DNA of 64,000 nucleotides from Lucinisca nassula (taxonomy: Eukaryota > Mollusca > Bivalvia > Lucinida > Lucinidae): positions 60,036,587 to 60,100,586 of the forward strand of contig OY757019.1 of NCBI GenBank assembly GCA_963580285.1, written 5' to 3'. The notes beneath the pieces are model-generated. The model did no database searches and was not told the DNA's origin. It saw nothing but the letters and a program-made list of their open reading frames with translations. This document shows, piece after piece, positions 11,201 through 21,090 of this stretch (within the stretch, counting starts at the first letter, position 1; each line of letters starts with the position of its first letter). The position numbers and the translations under genes are program-made.

Positions 11201-11925
11201 AAACCATGCGCCTTCCAGATGGTTCATCTATTTTTACAGCTGAAGCCAAAGCAATAGACCTTGCTTTAGATTTTATCAGTTCTTCAACAATTCAAAAAGC
11301 AATTATATTTTCTGATTCACTTTCTGTGCTTAAGGCTTTAGACCATTCATCATCAAAAAATCCTCAAATTCAAAAATTGATCGAAAAACATCATGAAATT
11401 TCTAAAACACACCAAATCTTGTTTTGTTGGCTTCCGAGCCATATTGGCATTGTCGGCAATGAATATGCTGACAAAAAAGCAAAGGAATCGCTCAATCTTG
11501 ATCCATCTGTTTTTAAAATTCCTTTTAATAATTTTAAACCATTTATCAACAGATACATCTTGTCGGAATGGCAAGGCGAATGGGACCATGCAATAAATAA
11601 CAAACTCCATGCCATTAAACCTGTCGTTAGTACAAAATGCTCTCGTCCACAGTTTTCCAGAAAAGAGGACGTAGTATTAACACGACTGCGCATCGGCCAT
11701 ACTAGAGTTACTCATTCTTATATTTTTAATGGTGATGATCAGCCTTCTTGTGTAGGTTGTGATCAGCCATTCACTGTGAAACATATCTTAATTGACTGTG
11801 TTGACTTTTCACCCTCACGTATTTTATATTTCAAAGCTGACACTTTGCAACAACTGTATCGAGATGTACCTGTTGATAATATTATTTTATTCTTAAAAGA
11901 AATTGGACTTTTTCATAAGATTTAA
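8239..11925 (+). CDS. LINE copy 1 ORF2: APE endonuclease, reverse transcriptase, RNase H
   Basis: A 1228-aa polyprotein that nicks the target, reverse-transcribes the LINE RNA there and degrades the template strand. The endonuclease (residues 1 to about 215) has QWNCRG, LQET (catalytic Glu38), GDFN and GSDHFP. The reverse transcriptase (about 480-760) has NYRPIAL, FFDLEKAYD (motif A Asp), GVPQGSI (motif B) and YVDD near 667. RNase H (about 960-1090) has YTDGS, FTAEAKA, FSDSLS and GNEYADKKA, giving the D-E-D-D set, with LPSHIG before the last Asp. A C-terminal C-x2-C-x7-H-x4-C knuckle lies near 1171. Every catalytic residue checked is present and there is no stop, so the enzyme should be functional. 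Confidence 0.95.
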   Translation: MDLKHKIIQWNCRGLKPNYNELLLLISLLNPSVFCLQETFLKTDDNIDVRGFNTYNYIYSDGSKPSGGSSILVKSCLPQREIKLETDLQAVAVSVSLDKETRICSLYIPPSFSLKPEHLDSLLSQLPSPYLLVGDFNGHNILWGCKDINNRGALVEDFIAKSDLCLMNDKSYTYLHPATGHLSSLDLSLCHPSLFLDYDWSVHDDQCGSDHFPVIIESVNEPDEDCNQKWKMNKADWELFHNLCVEELSFDQFNESSDIVSDFTDTLINISEQCIPKTSTNTKKSKPWFNNDCKEAIKKRKQALNKFCRSPTSEKLNDVKVFRAKARRTIRASKRKSWREYVSKLNYKTPIKKVWDMVRKISGKTKSPSFTHLNTEYDTIASTKKDISDTLGHTFLRNSSSRNYSDTFRNFKKDQEKRNLNFKSLNHEEYNKPFNLSELVEAIEKSHDTATGPDEIHYQMLKHLPKSSLSTLLDIFNNIWETGVCPESWRVATVVPIPKPGKDHAEPTNYRPIALTSCLCKTLERMINKRLVWCLESNNLISEYQSGFRSERSTNDNLIRLETFIRDAFINKEHVVAVFFDLEKAYDTTWRYGILKDLHNIGLRGKLPSFIESFLGERMFQVRVGSTLSDFYDQEQGVPQGSILSTTLFNIKINNIVQCLDDKTDCSLYVDDFCICYRSKNMKTIERKLQQNLKRIEEWTDKNGFKFSKSKTQCVHFCKLRKKHEHPSLFLYGSQIPVVEEAKFLGVIFDQKLSFIPHIKYLKAKCLKALNLLKVLAHTSWGADRYTLLHLYRSLIRSKLDYGSVVYGSARKSYLKSLDTIHHQGLRLAMGAFRTSPVLSLYVEAGEPSLTSRREKLSLQYAIRLAANPSNPASKISFRPQFVDRYETKPTAIKPFGLRILPLLENSGIDLKNIQKHETAEVPSWCIKQPSILFDLHDGKKSESNPILLKQNFQVLQSRYDDYQQVYTDGSKEGDKVGCAYVSKDTHKTMRLPDGSSIFTAEAKAIDLALDFISSSTIQKAIIFSDSLSVLKALDHSSSKNPQIQKLIEKHHEISKTHQILFCWLPSHIGIVGNEYADKKAKESLNLDPSVFKIPFNNFKPFINRYILSEWQGEWDHAINNKLHAIKPVVSTKCSRPQFSRKEDVVLTRLRIGHTRVTHSYIFNGDDQPSCVGCDQPFTVKHILIDCVDFSPSRILYFKADTLQQLYRDVPVDNIILFLKEIGLFHKI

Positions 11926-12073
11926 CTGTTCCAGATTTTTATACATTATCATTCTGACTTTTTACTTTTAATATCATCATAATTATTCTTGCCGTTTAAC
12001 CATTAACCGTTTGACGCTTATGACCCACAAAGAGGGTTGACGCGTCGTTAAACACGAAATCATCATCATCATC
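11926..12073 (+). promoter_or_regulatory. LINE copy 1 3' UTR and (ATC)n tail, reverse-transcriptase recognition end
   Basis: A short 3' UTR. Near its end GACGCTTATGACCC and GGGTTGACGCGTC can pair imperfectly into a hairpin. It is followed by GTTAAACACGAA and a tail of about five ATC units. Terminal hairpins of this kind are where I-type ORF2 proteins start copying. The GTTAAAC core recurs at the tails of SINEs in this window. Confidence 0.7.
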
Positions 12074-12086
12074 AATTCTTTGTGGG
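12074..12086. repeat. Right target-site duplication of LINE copy 1
   Basis: AATTCTTTGTGGG, identical to 6276-6288. Confidence 0.9.
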
Positions 12087-12090
12087 TTTA

Positions 12091-12616
12091 AGCTGTCTCT
12101 GGTCGGGCTCATCGGAGTCTAACTGTTGGTTTTCTTTTGCTCCAGCATTTCAGTGGTTTCTTGCTGTCGAGTCCTCACCGTTGTCTCACCTCTGTGGTTC
12201 TTTGATTTCTGTGTTCACGGAGATGTTGCACTGATGAGTTAGGAGGCCTTCATGCGGACTGAACAAATTATTTGTCTAAATCGCGACGGAAGTAAGGGCG
12301 AGGATTGTGGCCACGTAAAATCGATTTAAGCCCCCCAGTGGAAATCTTCCACTGACCGTTCCAAGGCGGCTCTTCTGTGGCGATTTATTTATGTTGTTGT
12401 TTGTTACTTACTGTGTGTATCACTTGTGTCTTTTAATTTTGGATGGCCATATGGCCATTTTGTGGGAAAGTAACTGTCCATATGGCCTTCCTTTGTTTAG
12501 GTTTCCATTATGGTCTGGTCGCTTAATGTTTGTATTTCTTTCCCTTTGGTGTCTTTTATGGATGGAGTAAGTTAATTGTATCAATTCCTGATCTTTGTTT
12601 TACTTCTACTTTTTAA
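12091..12616 (+). mobile_element. Retroelement P 3' end, 5'-truncated
   Basis: I use 'retroelement P' for the RT-encoding family whose coding relic lies at 18400-20491. This copy holds only its 3' UTR (CTGGTCGGGCTCATCGGAG through CTGATCTTTGTTTTACTTCTACTTTTT). The 3' end coincides with those of the other copies while the 5' ends vary, as in target-primed retrotransposition. It starts within about 5 bp of the LINE's right target-site duplication. Confidence 0.75.
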
Positions 12617-14018
12617 GATAGATGTAACAACCAAGATGTTTATGATATAAAGGTAACTTAATCTATAATATGGGCCTTATACATCAGTGTGACTGAGTAA
12701 AAGTCAAAGATACAGTCTGGATAGAACTAAGCAGACTTTGGCCTCTCTTTTTTGACATGGATGCAGCTATTTGAGATCATCAGTGTTTCTTATGTAAATT
12801 TTGTCATCCCATGCAATACTGTTGAAAACCACTGTGTCGAAAGGAAATCATAGCTACAGATATTGATTTCTTTGTCAAATTATGACTACATCATGAACAA
12901 AGACTAACTGCATGGATTCAAGAAGTCTTGTGTATACTCTACATCTTGCCCTTCAAGATTTCATCCTGAAGAGTTCAACTGGTTCAACTGATGTACAAGT
13001 ATATTGACCACTCTGGATCTATGAAGACATTATATCTATCAGGTAAACAAACATGTCTTGCCTTTCTGCACAGTTATTTTTTTTCTAAATATCACTAATG
13101 ATTATCTGGTACACAGGTGAGCGATATAGGGTCATCATGGCCCTCTTGTTCATTTTTCCATCTGGTTATCCCAGGACACCCCAACACTGGTCATACTGGA
13201 ATGCCCACTTGCATATTGAAACCCAGCAAGTTAATCACATGGATATGCACGATTGCTCTCACACTTGCAAAATTAACATACATTTGCCCTTATCTAGTTC
13301 TTCCCACATCCAATTCTTAATGTTTTCATTTCTACACGGCAATCTTGGCAGATTGTTTTTTCATGACATTAACCTAGAATGTAAAATGAAAGTTTAAACT
13401 AGAATGCGAAATGAAGAAACCGTAAATGTAGCCATGTAGTACAATTAGTTGTAATTGATAGTGAAAAAGAAATCGGAAATTTTGTTTTATGTGACATTGG
13501 TGATAAGATTTAGAAAACCTCATTTGATATGTGACTCTTTTACACTTTATAGTAACTGGCACATTTTAGTTCTACACAAATTAATGTGTGCTTAGCATAG
13601 ACTCAAGCTTTTTATAAAAGCTAATACTTGTTTTTCGAAATTTCACACAAAAAAATATACAAAAAAAATAAAAATAAAAGAAAACTTTTATCTTCAGAAT
13701 TTGTTTGCCCTTTTCCCCAGATAGAAATATTCATTTTGGATTATTTAATGAAGTCAAATATTAATTGTTTACCATACGCCTGGTTTTTGTGATTTTTCTT
13801 CATTTTTCGTATTTTTTTTCAAGCCCCCCCCCCCCCCCCAAAAAAAAATATCCTTTCCCCTCGGATTTTTTTTGAGGACTTTTTTTCCATAAATGAGGAC
13901 ACCTTCCTGATACTAAAACTGCTGATAACATTTCTCAAGGAATTAGTTGTGGGTCAAGGCAAGGGTCATTTCCGGCTAAATGTACTGGCCTATTCAGAAG
14001 ATTGTTCACCAATAGAAA
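12617..14018. other. No recognised gene; short hairpin motif and C16A9 tract
   Basis: AT-rich sequence. A phrase GGTGAGCGATATAGGGTCATCATGG-like (13119-13150) contains a weak hairpin and resembles ends of molluscan dispersed repeats known to me. A run of sixteen C followed by A (13824-13848) is a polymorphism-prone tract. ORFs here are short and look random. Confidence 0.5.
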
Positions 14019-15080
14019 GTGCACCAGAATTAAACCAGCAATATATCACGAAAAGTAGTGCAATTATGGCCATCACAAGATTATACTGTCAGGGGAGGTA
14101 ACTAAAAAACAGGGCACCCAGAATTGTGGCTCTTGCACATGACATGCCTGCTTAAGCTTCGGAATCTGTCTAGCCAAATAGGAATTCTTATTTGGACTAA
14201 ACAGAGTTTAGCCAGATCCGGAATCTGGGTAAACTAAATATTTTTTGGCCAGATCCGGAATCTGCCTAGGCCAAATAAGAATTCCTATTTGGTCTAGCCA
14301 GATTCCGGATCTGGCTAAATTCCTATTTGGACTACGACATATACAATTGTGCCAAGTACCATCAATATATCTCAAAGGGTATTGGAGTTATGGCCATCAC
14401 AAGGTTATATTGTCAGGGGAGATAATAACCAGGGCACCCAGAGTTGTGGTTCTTGCACATGACACACCTGCTTAACCTCATGTACAGCTGTACCAAGTAC
14501 AATAAATATATCTCAAAGAGTTTTGGAGATGTGGTCATCACAAGGTTGTCACTCTATATTATTGGAAGGGGAGATAACTAAAAAACCATGACACCCAGAA
14601 TTGTGGTTCTTGTGCATGACACACTGCCTCGGCCTTGTGAACAACTGTGTCAGGTATCATCAATATATCTTAAAGGGTATTGGAATTATGGTCATCAAAG
14701 GTAGTCACTCTATTGTATTGGAAGGTTAGATAACTCAAAAACCATGGCAACCAAAGTTGTGGTTCTTGTGCATGATACGCTGTCTCAGCCTTGTGAACAA
14801 CTGTGCCAGGTACCATCAATATAACTCAAAAGGGTATTGGAGTTATGGCAATCACAAAGTAGTCATTCTATTTTATTAAAAGGGGAGATAACGCAAAAAG
14901 TATGGCATCCAGAGTTATGGTTCTTGTGCATGACACGCTGTCTCTGCCTTGTGAACAATTGTGCCAAGAACCATCAATGAATCTCAAAGGGTATAGGAGT
15001 TATGGCCATCACAAGGTTGCGTCTACGGACGGACAGACAAGCTGATCGCTATATCCCCCGAACCTATTCGGTCGGGGGAT
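14019..15080. repeat. Satellite, about 130-158-bp period, about 6 units
   Basis: The unit phrase GTGCCAGGTACCATCAATAT-ATCTCAAAGGGTATTGGAGTTATGGCCATCACAAGG recurs near 14351, 14489, 14647, 14803 and 14959, with a diverged unit at about 14019. Each unit also has GGGGAGATAACT and TTCTTGTGCATGACAC. The array ends in a hairpin ATCCCCCGA...TCGGGGGAT (15050-15079). Confidence 0.85.
14150..14345. mobile_element. Palindromic insert inside satellite (candidate MITE or foldback)
   Basis: About 190 bp absent from the other satellite units. It contains nested inverted pairs: AGCCAGATCCGGAATCTG with CAGATTCCGGATCTGGCT, and CCAAATA(A)GAATTC with GAATTCCTATTTGG. It encodes nothing. No target-site duplication was identified. 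Confidence 0.55.
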
Positions 15081-15084
15081 AAAA

Positions 15085-16480
15085 ATGACCCATAGACCTA
15101 AAACCATATGACAGATGGTAGATTGCTGAAGGAACATTTCTATGAAAGTTGTGTCAAAATATTTGCAAAGGCTTGGCAGTTAATACCTTTTTTTTTCAAT
15201 TTTCCCATTATAAGTCCACGTAAAATCAAAGTTGCAAAAGCAACCAAACTAATGAGCCGAATTTCATAAAAAACACAAAACCTGCACTGGCAAGTATGGT
15301 GAATATTTCCATAAACTCTCAGTCTCATAGAGCATACGGTTTCTGAGGAGATGATTTTTTAAATATTTTATTTTCTATTTTTTTTTTTTCATTTTGGTTT
15401 CCATGACAACCAATAGAAATGAACAATAGGCCTTAAATCATAAGGCAGATGGAAGATGGCCTATGGAATCTTTCTATGAAAGTTTTGTCAAAATATCTGC
15501 AGAGGCTTGGCAGTAAATGTGTTTTTTCATTTTTCCCCATTATAAGTCTATGGAAACTATAGCCATATGCGATTTTCATTAAAAATAAGTGAGAAGTAGG
15601 CCTAAAATCACATGACAGTTAGAAGGTTGCTTAATGAACATTTCTATGGAAGTTTTTTTTTAAAATATCTGCAAAGGCTTGGCAGTGAATGCCATTTTTC
15701 AATTTCCCCCATTATAAGTCAATGGAAAATCTAAGTTGCCATAGCAACAAAACTAAAATCCCCCCTTTTCCTTTTTCATAAAAAACATAAAACCTGTAAA
15801 GGCAAATATTTTTAATATTTCCATAAACTCTCGGCCTCAAAGAGCATATGGTTTCTGAGGAGATGATTTTTTTTAAGTTTTTTTTTTCTATTTTTTCATG
15901 TTGGTTTCCATAGCAACCAGTAAAAATGAGCAATATGCCTTAAATCATATGGCAGATGGTAGATTGCTTAAGGAACATTTCTATGAAAGTTGTGTCAAAA
16001 TATCTGCAAAGGTTTGGCAGTTAATGCCATTTTTTAATTTTCCCTATATCAAGTCTATGGAAAATCTAAGTTGCCATAGCAACTACACTAAAGAGCCGAA
16101 TTTCATAAAAAAAAAAACACAAAATCTGTAAAGGCAAATATGGTGAATATTTGTATAAAGTCTCCACCTCCTAGAGCTAACGGTTTCTGAGGAGATGATT
16201 TTGTAAGTATTTTTTCTATTTTTTGCATTTCGGTTTCCATGGCAACCAACGAAAATGAGCAGTAGGCTTAAAATCATATAGCAGAAAGTAGATTGCCTAA
16301 AGAACATTTCTATCAAAGTTTTGTCAAAATATCTGCAGAGGCTTGGCAGTAAATGCCATTTTTCAATTTTCACCATTATAAGTCTATGGAAAGTCTAAGT
16401 TGCCATAGCAACCAAACTTATGGGCCGATTTTTATAAAAAACACAAACTTTTAATCCCCCAGCCTAAGGATGCTACAGAT
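15085..16480. repeat. Satellite, about 330-bp period, about 4.5 units
   Basis: Unit starts (TAGGCCTAAAATCATATGGCAGATGG-type) lie near 15091, 15424, 15595, 15932 and 16260. The spacing is 328-337 bp except for one shortened unit of about 171 bp. Units include GTTGCCATAGCAAC, GGTTTCCATGGCAACCA and TTTCTGAGGAGATGATTTT. The array tails off in a GACGGACGCAGACG phrase at about 16538. Confidence 0.85.
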
Positions 16481-17067
16481 AAAATTTGGACCCAATCGAC
16501 TCAGTGGCTTCAGAGGAGATGTTGTTTGAAAGTGTTGACGGACGCAGACGCAGACGACGGACATCTGCCTACATTATAAGCTTCCCAGAGCATTCGGGCA
16601 CTTCCACCAGCATTCTGTTCAGTTTGTACTTTGGCTGTATATTTGATTGTACTGGCAAGAAGTTGGTTCGCACGACACCATGAGTTAACAGTACTGTCAC
16701 TTGACAGAAACAGAAAGACAAATTCCATGGATTCTCCAAATCTGGGATTTCAATATCCTCCGACTGCATAAGTCGCTGTCTATAACTGCCACCACTCCTT
16801 CTTCCCTGTAAATTATCCTACATTTTGCGAATTCGAATCTCATTAAACTCTACTGTGTGCTGTCTTTAAAGAAGATATGGGAGAAAGCGTGCCCCAGCCC
16901 TGTATATATGGACTGGTGGACACACCCAGTCGGGCGAATATAAATTATAAATATAAATTATACTGGGGTCCCTTTGAGGGACAGTAGCTCACATTTTCAT
17001 GAGGCAGAAATCATCTTGCCCGGAGAAGATAATGCAATGCATTTCCAAAGTAAGAAACATTGTAGTT
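16481..17067. other. No recognised feature
   Basis: Sequence after the 330-bp satellite, ending in AT-rich DNA with a duplicated ATAAATTATA phrase near 16940. No gene was identified. Confidence 0.4.
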
Positions 17068-17290
17068 TAAAATAGAAGTGAGGGCAATGATCAGGAATCG
17101 ATACAATTAACCCACAGCTCCCATCAGAGACACCAAAGGGAAAGAAACACAAACATGAAGCAACAGACCCCAACGGAAACACCAACAGCGGAAAGCCAAA
17201 AGGACAGTTACTTACAGTGTTAGGCTATCCAAAATAAAATAATATAAGCGACACAAACATCCAAAGACAAACCATAACAAAAATAACAAA
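17068..17290 (-). mobile_element. Retroelement P 3'-terminal fragment
   Basis: This holds the last roughly 220 bp of the P 3' UTR on the minus strand (the ATCAGGAATCGATACAATTAAC phrase and onward). It lies in tandem, same orientation, with the fragment at 17495-18400. Confidence 0.7.
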
Positions 17291-17494
17291 CCTGTTAGAT
17301 ATATCTATTTTAATTTCAATAAACTTGTTTCTGATCTTGATATTGACACTTACGCTCCTGATACCTGTTAAAAATTACTTCTGATTCTAGGATACGAAAT
17401 ATAATTTCTAAAGGACCGAAATGTCGATTTCCTTCTGAAATTGATTTCAATAAGTGTAATAGATGGTGTAAACGAGAGCATTTTGGGCATACAT

Positions 17495-18400
17495 AGAAGT
17501 GGAGGCAATGATCAGGAATCGATACAATTAACCCACAGCTCCCATCAGAGACACCAAAGGGAAAGAAGCACAAACATGAAACAACAGACCCTAATGGGAA
17601 CATCAATATCGGAAAGTCAAATAAACAGTTATTTTCCCACGAAATGGCCAACATGGTTATCCAAAATAAAATAATGTAAGGGACACAAACACCCGAAGAA
17701 AAACCATATCAAAAATAAACCGCGACAGAAGAACCGCCTTGGAACGGTCAGCGGAAACGAATTCCACTGGGGGGTTTAAATCGATTTTACGTGGCCACAA
17801 TCCTCGCCCTTACCTCCTTCGCGATTTAGACAAATAATTTGTTAGGTCCGCATGAAGGCCTCCTAACTCATCAATGCAACATCTCCGTGAACACAAAAAT
17901 CAAAGAACCACAGAGATGAAACAACGGTGAGGACTCGAAAGCAAGAAACCACTGAAATGCTGGAGCAAAAGACAACCAACAGTTACCCTCCGATGGGCCC
18001 GACTAGGTACCAACCAACATAAGCCTTTACATTGGAACCGTCATAGAATCTGAGGCCTGATCCACCGGTGTGCAATTAAAGAGGGAAGCAAAGTTATTAA
18101 CCGTGATTGGGTTAACTACCATGCATGCAGTCTGTCGTATAACATTTATGTTGTACCCAATCTTTTTATATCGAAGAATGATTTTACGAAATTGGGGGCT
18201 GAAGTCATTGCGGTTATATATTTTTCTGAAATTAAATAATAAGTCACTATAAAATTCGGGTTCCGATAAATCTTGTTGCAGAAGAGATTTATGTCCAATA
18301 TTGAATTTTGAAATTAAATCCGAATGACGTCTATAAAATTTTGAAATGGTTGTGCGTAAGAAGCCCTTAAAGAATGGAAACTTAGCATTCTGAAACTAGT
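17495..18400 (-). mobile_element. Retroelement P fragment: C-terminal coding relic plus 3' UTR
   Basis: On the minus strand it reads a coding relic with phrases FYRRHSD, SEPEFYSD, FRKIILRYKKIGYN and VVNPITV, ending FNCTPVDQASDSMTV, followed by the 3' UTR. This matches the C-terminal region of the same protein family on the plus strand at about 19700-20000. It meets that plus-strand copy head to head near 18400. Confidence 0.75.
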
Positions 18401-20491
18401 TCACAAACGCATTTCTTTCTACTCTCAAAATACGAACTTATTACCTCCTAAACCTATGACGTCTTTACGTCACTTGGCTCCAGCCTGTCTGCTGGCCGCT
18501 AACAATGTGTTCGTTGTTTGACGGCTCCATTATGTAAACACTCTTCAGCAAGAATTTGGTGGTACTAAGGCCTATGAACTGCAGTCTTTAGCTGCAGAGA
18601 GGGCCACATTTGTCATTCAGCCACCAAGTTTGCTGTATGTGTTATAGAAGGCCAGCAAAGTCAAGCTTCCTACGTTATACTGGTTACCTAAACTTCATAA
18701 AAATCCATACAAAGCACGGTTTATTGCAAATCCAAGCTTTTGTTCCACTACTGAACTTTCATAATTATTAAATTAATGTTTTTTCTGCCATCAAAATCAT
18801 GCGATTTAATATTGCGAAAAAGTCTTTGAAAGATCAGGGAGAAATTGGTTTTGGTCTATAAAAATTCTAATGAAGTTTTAAATACATTTGTAAATTGAAA
18901 TCCAGACGTTTTCGTGCTTCAAGTCTGTCTACTTATGATTTTGCCAGCCTTTACACAACATTTCCTCATAACCTTATATAAGAAAAACTTAATGATTTAA
19001 TTGGATTGACATTTCACAGGGAAGACTCCCTCTAACTTGCATGCATTGTAAGAAATGCTTTTTTCACTTCTCAAGAGAATAAAAATTATACTTTATCTTC
19101 ATGTCAGAAAGTGTCACCTTTCTACTTGACAATATTTACATAGGGGTTGGTACTAAATTATTTAGACAAGTGGTGGGTATTCCGATGGGTATGAATTGCG
19201 CACCCCTTGTGGCTGATCTGTTTTTGTCTTGTTATGAAAGAGGTGCCCCTTTCCATTGAACACCAATCTGAAATCATTGAAGCCTTTAGCTAGATATTTG
19301 AATGATTTATAAAATATTGGCAATACCTATTTCGATGGTTTGATCTGTCAAATGACCACACCACCCCCTACCCACCAAAAAAAATAAAAGTTCAGTTAAA
19401 TAAAGCACATTCTTCTGATGCCGAGGCCCCGTTTTAGGATTTACATCTGTATATTGTAGATTGGTTTGTCTTCTGCAAAATGTATGATAAACGCGATGAA
19501 TTTGATTTTGAGGTTGTAAATTTTCCTTTCTTGGACGGTGATGTTCCTCGTGCGCCATACTATGGTGTTTAAATTTCACAATTAATTCGATTTGCCAGAG
19601 TGTGTAGTCATGTAACTGACTTCAACACTCGAAATAAATTGTTAAATGCTAAACTTCTTAATCAGGGTTATCGGGATCATATACTACGCAAAATATTTTC
19701 AAAATTTTAAAGACGTCATTCCAATTATTAAAGTTGGACTAAAATCTCTTCTGAAACAAGGTCGATCGGAACCCCCGAATTTCATGGTGACTTTGACTTT
19801 GTCGTAAATTCAGAAAAAAAATATATATAATTGCAATGACTTGAGCACCCAATTTCGTAAAATCATTCTTCGATACAGAAAGATTGGGTTCAACATAAAT
19901 GTTATACGACAGACTGCATGCAATCACGGTTGACAACATTGCTCCCCTCTTAAATTGCACGCCGATGGGTAAGACATCAGATTCTATAACGGTTCCAGTG
20001 TAAACGTTCGCTGAGAATTAAGAGAAAATTTAGTTTTATGTAATGTTGGTTGGTGCCTGATTCTCTGTCACGAGTTATAGGGTCTAACTGTTGCTCCAGC
20101 ATTTCAGTGGTTTCTTGCTGACGAGTCCCCACCGTTGTTTCATCTCCGTGGTTGTTTGATTTTTGTGTTCTCAGAGATGTGTCACTATTGAGTTAGGAGG
20201 CATTCATGCGGACTGAACAAATTATATGTCTTAATCGCGACGGAAGTAAGGGCGAGGACTGCGGCCGCTTAAAATCGATTTAAGCCCCTAGTGGAAGTCG
20301 TTTCACTCAACGTTTCAATGCTGTTCTTCTGTCGCGGTTTATTTTTGTTATTGTTTGTCTTATAGTGTGTGTGTCGCTTATATTTTTGTTTTGGATAGAC
20401 TGTTGGCCATTTTGTGGGAAAGTGAGTCTTATTTTGATGTTCCGCTATTAGTGTTTCCATTAGGGTCTAGTTTTTTTCATGTTTGTGTTTC
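18400..20491 (+). pseudogene. Retroelement P reverse-transcriptase relic and 3' UTR (Penelope-like, tentative)
   Basis: A decayed RT gene read in shifting frames. It shows LRHLAPACLLAANN (about 18460), LPTLYWLPKLHKNPYKARF (about 18669-18725), SLYTTFPHNLI (about 18950) and VVGIPMGMNCAPLVADLFL (19174-19230, RT motif with G-x-PMG). Further on are EFDFEVVNFPFLDGDVPRA (19498-19554) and SQLIRFARVCSHV (19580-19620). There are several stops and frameshifts and no intact ORF. The 3' UTR follows from about 20000 and is interrupted by LINE copy 2. I lean to the Penelope-like class from the RT motif style; no GIY-YIG nuclease was seen, so the class remains open. Confidence 0.7.
20479..20491. repeat. Left target-site duplication of LINE copy 2
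   Basis: ATGTTTGTGTTTC, identical to 24929-24941. A preceding C is also shared. Confidence 0.88.
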
Positions 20492-21065
20492 GGCATGGAA
20501 AAAAGAAAAAGAAATACTCACTGTCAAATACCAAAGGGGGATAACATTCCCAGAAGCGCGGAAAATTGTTGATGAGCGATACACAACACCAACCACAAGT
20601 TACGCCAGCATCACAAAGGGTGCTGGTGTAAAAGTTTCCAGCTCCGCAACACAGACTGCTGAATCATACATAGCTGAACTGAAAAAATCTGGTGCATGGA
20701 GTAAATCCACTCCAGCACCAAAAACTTCAACCAGTTTATCAAATGGCGCAATCCAGGTTGCTTCGGATCGGTCGACAGCGACCGTACCGAAGCCAGCGCC
20801 GCATGCAAAAGAGAAACTCGACTTAGGTCGAACTATTAAGGGATCAGAAGATCCGAAGAAACAACACTTGTCTCAAAAACAAACAGAGAGACAACGTAAA
20901 ATGGAAAGAGACCATATAAAATTCCAGAACAGATTCGGATCTTTGAGTGATAGTGATATGGAGTTTGAAACTCCATCATCACCAAATGGCAATAGCAGAT
21001 CGAGGTCAGCAACACCACGAGCTGGTGGTAGCAGATCTATATCACCAATTGCAGCTCCAAAATAG
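20492..21065 (+). pseudogene. LINE copy 2 ORF1 remnant, zinc knuckles lost
   Basis: It begins at the AWKKEKE position of ORF1, so the N-terminus, Ser/Gln repeat and all three zinc knuckles are gone. Only the last roughly 190 residues of Ser/Thr-rich C-terminus remain, nearly identical to copy 1. The frame is open upstream to 20355, but that part is retroelement P 3' UTR fused by chance; I do not treat it as a protein. Confidence 0.85.
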
Positions 21066-21090
21066 TTTCTAGTCTTAATCTCTTCATAAA

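Larger units (their letters stand above)
6289..12073 (+). mobile_element. Full-length I-superfamily LINE (EN-RT-RNase H), copy 1
   Basis: A 5785-bp non-LTR retrotransposon bounded by an exact 13-bp target-site duplication. It has a GC-rich 5' UTR, ORF1 (zinc-knuckle nucleic-acid-binding protein), ORF2 (endonuclease, reverse transcriptase, RNase H), a 148-bp 3' UTR and a short (ATC)n tail. Both ORFs are open, so it is a good candidate for a retrotransposition-competent copy. The EN-RT-RNase H plan places it in the I superfamily (I, Nimb, Ingi and related clades). Nimb would be usual in molluscs, but choosing the clade needs a phylogeny. Confidence 0.92.

Noticed and set aside
17316..17480. Minus-strand phrase reading VCPKCSRLHHLLHLLKSI and onward
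   Set aside because: Looks protein-like, but it is between two retroelement fragments, is short, and I could not assign it to any family.
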